From JBDTSW01 sp051004675 (GTDB lineage Bacteria > Actinomycetota > Thermoleophilia > Solirubrobacterales > 70-9), in NCBI GenBank assembly GCA_051004675.1, contig JBPCKC010000043.1:1-19274 (forward strand): a stretch of 19,274 nt of DNA, written 5' to 3'. The notes under the pieces were generated by a model. The model saw only the letters and a list, made by a program, of their open reading frames with translations. It searched no databases and had not been told where the DNA came from. Made by a program: the position numbers and the translations under genes. Within the stretch, counting starts at the first letter, position 1, and every line of letters begins with the position of its first letter. Shown in pieces: positions 15,745 through 19,274 of this stretch.

Positions 15745-16689
15745 CTAGGCCGCGGCGCGCCAGCCGGCGAGCGACTCGTCGGCCTGGAGGCGGCGCAGGG
15801 CGCGAGCCTCGAGCTCGCGGGCCTCGGCCTGGGTGACCTCGACCTCGCGGGCGGCCTCGCGCAGGCTGCGGGCCTCACGGCCGCCGGTCCCGAACCGGGC
15901 GATGATGATCCGCCGCTCGTTCTCGGGCAGCTTCGCGAGGGCGGCCTCGACGGTCGCCTCCTGCTGGCGCTCGAGGACCTCCTCCTCGAGGTCGGCCGTG
16001 CTCTCGCCCACCAGCTCGCCGAGCGTGGTGTCGTCGTCGCCCACGGTCTGGTCGAGGCTGGTCGTGACCCGCGTGAGGTCGCGGATCGCCATCACCTCGT
16101 CCAGCGGCAGCTTGGTCTCGTCGGAGACCTCCTCGTCGGTCGGCGTACGGTCAAGCCTGGTCGCCAGCTCGCTCGTCACCCGGTTCACGGTCCGCTCCCG
16201 CTGCGCGATGTGCGCGGGGATGCGCACCGGCCTGCCGGTGTTGTCGAGCCCGCGCTGGATCGACTGCTTGATCCACAGGACCGCGTACGTCGAGAACTTG
16301 TATCCGCGACGCCAGTCGAACTTCTCCGCGGCGCGGATCAGGCCCAGCATCGCCTCCTGGACGAGGTCGCCCATGTCGAGTCCGTGGCCCTGGTAGCGGC
16401 GCGCGAACTTGATCACGAGGCGCAGGTTCGAGTTGATCAGGCGCTCCTTCGCGCCCAGATCGCCGCGCTCGATCGCCTGGGCGAGCATGACCTCCTCCTC
16501 CTTCGTGAGCAGGGGGTAGCGCATCGCCTGGTTGATGAAAAGCTGCAGGCTGTCCGTGGTGTGCTCGGCCACCTCGTGCTCGCGCGAGCGTCGCTCGTGC
16601 GTGGCGGTGGTCCTTATCTTGTTGTCGTGCTCTCCGCGCGTGCGGCGAGCGTCGCTGCGCTCGTTCGCAGCTCCTCGCTTGCGAGGCAT
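15745..16689 (-). CDS. Sigma-70 family RNA polymerase sigma factor (group 2 type)
   Basis: The 314-residue protein has a basic, disordered head (1-45), region 1.2 (about 46-75, DSLQLFINQAMRYPLLTKEEE) and a canonical region 2 (84-150). Region 2 includes NLRLVIKFARRYQGHGLDM and the -10-binding KFSTYAVLWIKQSIQR. Region 3 spans about 152-230 and region 4 about 244-302. Regions 2 and 3 look primary-like, so -10 recognition should be normal. In region 4.2 the usual VTRERVRQIE is replaced by VTQAEARELE (285-294), changing most -35 contact residues. The start at 16689 is fixed by AAGGAG eight bases upstream; the longer frame to 16746 lacks this. The gene diverges from the amidase gene. A LexA-like box lies just upstream of its -10, suggesting DNA-damage control. 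Confidence 0.93.
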   Translation of the reverse strand: MPRKRGAANERSDARRTRGEHDNKIRTTATHERRSREHEVAEHTTDSLQLFINQAMRYPLLTKEEEVMLAQAIERGDLGAKERLINSNLRLVIKFARRYQGHGLDMGDLVQEAMLGLIRAAEKFDWRRGYKFSTYAVLWIKQSIQRGLDNTGRPVRIPAHIAQRERTVNRVTSELATRLDRTPTDEEVSDETKLPLDEVMAIRDLTRVTTSLDQTVGDDDTTLGELVGESTADLEEEVLERQQEATVEAALAKLPENERRIIIARFGTGGREARSLREAAREVEVTQAEARELEARALRRLQADESLAGWRAAA

Positions 16690-16768
16690 TACGGGCTCCT
16701 TCCTAGCGGTACTTCCCCTGCCGCGGGCCGAGTATGTATGGCCCACGCACCTCCCCAGTGCTTCAGAA

Positions 16769-16774
16769 AGTATA
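16769..16774 (-). promoter_or_regulatory. Candidate -10 of the sigma factor gene
   Basis: TATACT on the minus strand matches five of six consensus bases and lies in the only AT-rich patch of the intergenic region. The start point would be near 16762, giving a leader of about 70 nt. No good -35 hexamer is found at 16-18 bp. Confidence 0.4.
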
Positions 16775-16778
16775 GCGA

Positions 16779-16792
16779 AGAACCTATGTTCG
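16779..16792. promoter_or_regulatory. LexA (SOS box)-like operator
   Basis: The core GAAC-CTAT-GTTC (16780-16791) is a perfect dyad with the 4-bp centre of the Gram-positive LexA/DinR box (CGAAC-N4-GTTCG). The right flank G matches; the left flank is A rather than C. It sits 5 bp upstream of the sigma -10 and overlaps a weaker plus-strand candidate (TTCAGA 16762-16767, 17 bp, TATGTT 16785-16790) for the amidase gene. Confidence 0.5.
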
Positions 16793-16797
16793 TGCTT

Positions 16798-16827
16798 CCA
16801 CGTCCCCTACCCGCCAGGGGCACGTGG
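16798..16827. promoter_or_regulatory. Strong imperfect hairpin between sigma and amidase genes
   Basis: CCACGTCCCCT (16798-16808) pairs with AGGGGCACGTGG (16816-16827) as 11 base pairs with one bulged base and a 7-nt loop. No T-tract follows on either strand. It could be a leader structure of the amidase transcript or a protein-binding dyad. Confidence 0.4.
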
Positions 16828-16913
16828 CAACGCCTACCCATGTTACCCGCCCAGCGCAGGCGCCACCGCTTCCAGGTGCGCCGCGCCCGCCCCCGCCCAT
16901 CTAGGATCGAGGC

Positions 16914-18338
16914 ATGCCTGAGGCCGTCGCCACGACGACCGGGCCCTGCGAGGGCCTCGCCGCGACCGCCGCCGCCATTGCGGCCGGCGAGTCCACCTCG
17001 CGCGAGCAGGTCGCCGCTGCGCTCGAGCGGATCGCGGCCGCCCAGCCGGCGCTGAACGCCTTCAAGTGCGTCCGCGAGAAGGCAGCCCGCGAGGAGGCCG
17101 CAGAGGCCGACCGGAGGCTTGCCGCGGGCGAGCGCCAGCCGCTCCTCGGCGTGCCGGTGGCGATCAAGGACGACATGGATCTCGCCGGCGAGCCCACGGC
17201 ATTCGGTTGCGACGGCGAGTTCGAGGCCAAGACGCAGGACGGCGAGGTGGCGCGGCGCCTGCGGGCCGCCGGCGCCGTAATCGTCGGCAAGACGAACACG
17301 CCCGAGTTCGGCCAGTGGCCGTGGACGGAGGGCTCCGGGTTCGGGGCGACGCGCAACCCCTGGAACGTCGACCACACCCCCGGCGGCTCCAGCGGCGGCT
17401 CCGCGGCCGCCGTGGCGGCGGGCCTGGTCCCGGCGGCGGTCGGCTCCGACGGCGCAGGATCGGTCCGGATCCCCGCCGCGTGGTCGCACCTGGTGGGCGT
17501 AAAGCCCCAGCGCGGGCGCATTTCAACGTGGCCGGAGCCCGAAGCCTTCAACGGCCTGACCTGCTTTGGCCCGCTCACACGGACGGTGGGCGACGCCGCA
17601 CACTTGCTGGACGTGCTCACCGGCAACCGCGACGGCGACCTCCACCGGCCGCCCCCGCCGGAGGTGCCCTTCGCCGAGGCGGCGGCCCGCGAACCGGGGA
17701 CGCTGCGGATCGCGCTGTCGACGAAGATCCCCTTCAGCGGGCTCCCGGCCCGCCTGGACCCCGAGGTCCGGGCGGCGATCGAGCGCCTCGGCAGCCTGCT
17801 GGGCGAGCTTGGGCACGAGGTCTTCGAAGCCGACCCCGCCTATGGCGCCGTCGGGTTCTCGTTCATGCCCCGCTCGACCGCCGGCGTCGACGCCTGGCGC
17901 GAGCAGACCGCCGACCAATCGCTCCTCGACCGGCGAACCCACGAGAACGCTCGCACCGGCCGGATCCTGGGCGGACCGTTGCTGCGGCTGGCCCGGGCCG
18001 CCGAGCGGCCGCTTCGGTCCCGGGTGGGGCGGATCTTCAACCGCGCCGACGTCGTGCTGGCGCCGACGACCGCCACGCCGCCGCCCCGAATCGGAGCGGC
18101 CGAGGGATTGAGCGGCTGGGCCACCGACAAGGCGATGGTGGCGGCCGCGCCGCTCGCCTGGCCGTGGAACGTTCTCGGCTGGCCGGGCGTCAACGTCCCC
18201 GCCGGCCTCACCGATGCGGGGCTCCCCGTCGGCGCCCAGCTCCTCGGCCCGGCCAACTCCGAAGGCCTCCTGCTTTCGCTGGCCGCCCAGCTCGAGGACG
18301 TGGAACGCTGGCACGAGCGCCGTCCGCCGCAGATGTGA
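16914..18338 (+). CDS. Amidase signature family hydrolase
   Basis: This 474-residue enzyme hydrolyses amide bonds by the Ser-cisSer-Lys mechanism. All three catalytic residues are visible: Lys85 in GVPVAIKDD, Ser159 in TPGGSSGGSAAA, and nucleophile Ser183 in GSDGAGSVRIPAA. The 24-residue spacing of the two serines matches characterised members. Length is normal for a stand-alone amidase. Nothing suggests the GatA subunit: no gatB or gatC is adjacent. The substrate is unknown; aliphatic, aryl or fatty-acid amides are all possible. The ATG at 16914 has GAGG five bases upstream. The 224 bp before it hold the sigma promoter, the LexA-like box and a hairpin. The next gene starts 17 bases after its stop, so the two may be co-transcribed. 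Confidence 0.94.
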   Translation: MPEAVATTTGPCEGLAATAAAIAAGESTSREQVAAALERIAAAQPALNAFKCVREKAAREEAAEADRRLAAGERQPLLGVPVAIKDDMDLAGEPTAFGCDGEFEAKTQDGEVARRLRAAGAVIVGKTNTPEFGQWPWTEGSGFGATRNPWNVDHTPGGSSGGSAAAVAAGLVPAAVGSDGAGSVRIPAAWSHLVGVKPQRGRISTWPEPEAFNGLTCFGPLTRTVGDAAHLLDVLTGNRDGDLHRPPPPEVPFAEAAAREPGTLRIALSTKIPFSGLPARLDPEVRAAIERLGSLLGELGHEVFEADPAYGAVGFSFMPRSTAGVDAWREQTADQSLLDRRTHENARTGRILGGPLLRLARAAERPLRSRVGRIFNRADVVLAPTTATPPPRIGAAEGLSGWATDKAMVAAAPLAWPWNVLGWPGVNVPAGLTDAGLPVGAQLLGPANSEGLLLSLAAQLEDVERWHERRPPQM

Positions 18339-18354
18339 GATCGTAGACCGCCCC

Positions 18355-19170
18355 GTGCGGATCCACCATCTCAACTGCGGCACCCTCTGCCCCCTCGGCG
18401 GGCGCTGGGTCTCGGGCACGGGCGGCCTGGGGCCCACGGACATCATCTGCCACAGCCTCCTGATCGAGGCCTCCGACCAGCTGGTGCTCGTGGAGACCGG
18501 CTTCGGCACCGATGACGCGGCGCATCCCTACCGCCGTCTGGGGGTCCCGTTCAACCTCGCGCTCAGGCCGAAGCCGCGCCACGAGGAGACGGCGATCGAG
18601 CGAGTCCGCGCGCTCGGCCTCGACCCCGCCGACGTGCGCCACATCGCGGTCACGCATCTCGATCTCGACCACGCCGGCGGCCTGCCCGACTTCCCGGACG
18701 CCGAGGTGCACGTATTCGGCCCCGAGCAGCGCGCGGCGCTCGCTCCGAAGCTGCGTGAGCGGTCTCGCTACCGGCCGTCGCACTTCGCCCACGGGCCGAA
18801 ATGGGTCCCCTACGAGTCCGGCGGCGATAGCTGGTTCGGCTTCGAGAGCGTCCGCGTGATGGAAGGGGTCGGTGCCGAGATCGCCCTGATCCCCCTCGAG
18901 GGCCACAGCCGCGGGCACTGCGCGATCGCCCTGCGCGACGGCGAGGGTTGGCTGCTCCACTGCGGCGACGCCTACTTCCATCACGACGAGATCGCGGATC
19001 CCCCGTCGTGCCCGCCCGCGCTTCGGGCCTTCCAGGTGGCGATGGCGTCCGACAACGGCGAGCGCAAGCGAAACGCCGGGCGCCTACGCGATCTGGCTCG
19101 CGAGCATGGCGCCGAGGTCCGTCTCCTCTGCGCCCACGACCCGCACGACCTGCGGTCGTTCGCTGCCTAG
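18355..19170 (+). CDS. Metallo-beta-lactamase-fold hydrolase
   Basis: This 271-residue protein has the MBL fold in a layout like that of lactonases. The metal motif reads THLDLDHAGG, with H101, D103, D105, H106; the second His of the common H-x-H-x-D-H motif is replaced by Asp103. Further expected ligands are His184 (EGHSRGH), Asp205 (LHCGDAYF) and a C-terminal His at 261 or 264 (CAHDPHD). The N-terminal strand RIHHLNCGT and the CHSLLIEASDQLVLVETGFG loop fit secondary-metabolite or lactone hydrolases of this superfamily. The GTG at 18355 is preferred over the longer frame, which overlaps the amidase in another phase and is not family-like. There is no signal peptide. The function and the effect of the Asp substitution are unknown. 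Confidence 0.88.
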   Translation: MRIHHLNCGTLCPLGGRWVSGTGGLGPTDIICHSLLIEASDQLVLVETGFGTDDAAHPYRRLGVPFNLALRPKPRHEETAIERVRALGLDPADVRHIAVTHLDLDHAGGLPDFPDAEVHVFGPEQRAALAPKLRERSRYRPSHFAHGPKWVPYESGGDSWFGFESVRVMEGVGAEIALIPLEGHSRGHCAIALRDGEGWLLHCGDAYFHHDEIADPPSCPPALRAFQVAMASDNGERKRNAGRLRDLAREHGAEVRLLCAHDPHDLRSFAA

Positions 19171-19240
19171 ATGATCAATTCCACGGCCTCGCGTGCGTGG
19201 GGGCGCCTGGAAGCGAGCCGGGCGTGGCCGGCGAGCGAAG

Positions 19241-19260
19241 CCCGTAGTCGTGACTACGGG
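19241..19260. terminator. Perfect 8-bp hairpin after the MBL gene
   Basis: CCCGTAGT and ACTACGGG flank a CGTG loop, 70 bases after the MBL stop. No T-tract follows. It is a plausible U-less terminator of the amidase/MBL transcript, or part of the repeat that begins at 19264. Confidence 0.45.
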
Positions 19261-19263
19261 TGG

Positions 19264-19274
19264 GTCTCGACGGC
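19264..19274. repeat. Truncated copy of the 11-bp word at 15634
   Basis: GTCTCGACGGC is identical to 15634-15644, and the window ends here. Whether the identity continues cannot be seen. Confidence 0.3.

Noticed and set aside
16690..16746. Longer sigma factor start at 16746
   Set aside because: The strong AAGGAG site directly precedes the ATG at 16689; the longer start has none and lies close to the predicted transcription start.
19171..19274. Open frame beginning ATG directly after the MBL stop and running off the end
   Set aside because: Only 34 codons are visible, it runs through a perfect hairpin, and there is no ribosome site or recognisable sequence. It is more likely intergenic.

Overview
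This window is high-GC DNA with dense, frequently overlapping genes. The gene set (Lon protease, cytochrome P450, Baeyer-Villiger type flavoenzymes, a WS/DGAT acyltransferase, an SCP2-type thiolase, a primary-like sigma factor, starts without Shine-Dalgarno motifs) points to an actinobacterium. The style of the sigma factor and of the cold-shock gene pair suggests the Thermoleophilia/Solirubrobacterales, but that placement is inference from memory of the families, not a database result.

Left end (1-3553). A C-terminal remnant of a Baeyer-Villiger monooxygenase (minus strand) abuts the C-terminal remnant of a TetR regulator (plus strand). Both lose homology at the same point near 258-268, which looks like a collapsed divergent regulator/monooxygenase pair. 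A MarR regulator (minus) and Lon protease (plus) are then divergently expressed from an 86-bp AT-rich region. That region holds two good promoter matches sharing one 16-bp imperfect palindrome.

Central catabolic block (3593-9300). An SCP2-type thiolase (minus) diverges from a tight plus-strand operon: cytochrome P450, Tat/lipoprotein intradiol dioxygenase (GTGA overlap), PaaG-like crotonase (10-bp gap), and Baeyer-Villiger monooxygenase (ATGA overlap). A 19-bp interrupted palindrome lies in the thiolase/P450 intergenic region. Together the enzymes suggest oxidation, ring opening and CoA-dependent degradation of a cyclic or polycyclic lipid-like compound. The substrate cannot be read from sequence.

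Lipid and envelope block (9340-13956). On the minus strand lie an SRPBCC protein followed by a small basic protein, and a WS/DGAT acyltransferase followed by an LhgO-like FAD oxidase. A ChrA chromate transporter diverges from the acyltransferase across 49 bp containing a perfect 8-bp inverted repeat.

Right end (14111-19274). A cold-shock protein is followed by a 46-residue basic protein. Next come an alpha/beta hydrolase and a group-2 type sigma-70 factor (both minus), then an amidase and a metallo-beta-lactamase-fold hydrolase (both plus). The sigma factor has a changed -35 recognition helix, and a GAAC-N4-GTTC site resembling the Gram-positive LexA box lies just upstream of its -10. Two intergenic regions share an 11-bp word next to hairpins, a possible interspersed repeat cut by the window end. 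I found no tRNA, rRNA, CRISPR array, transposase or integrase. No gene-free stretch exceeds 300 bases.
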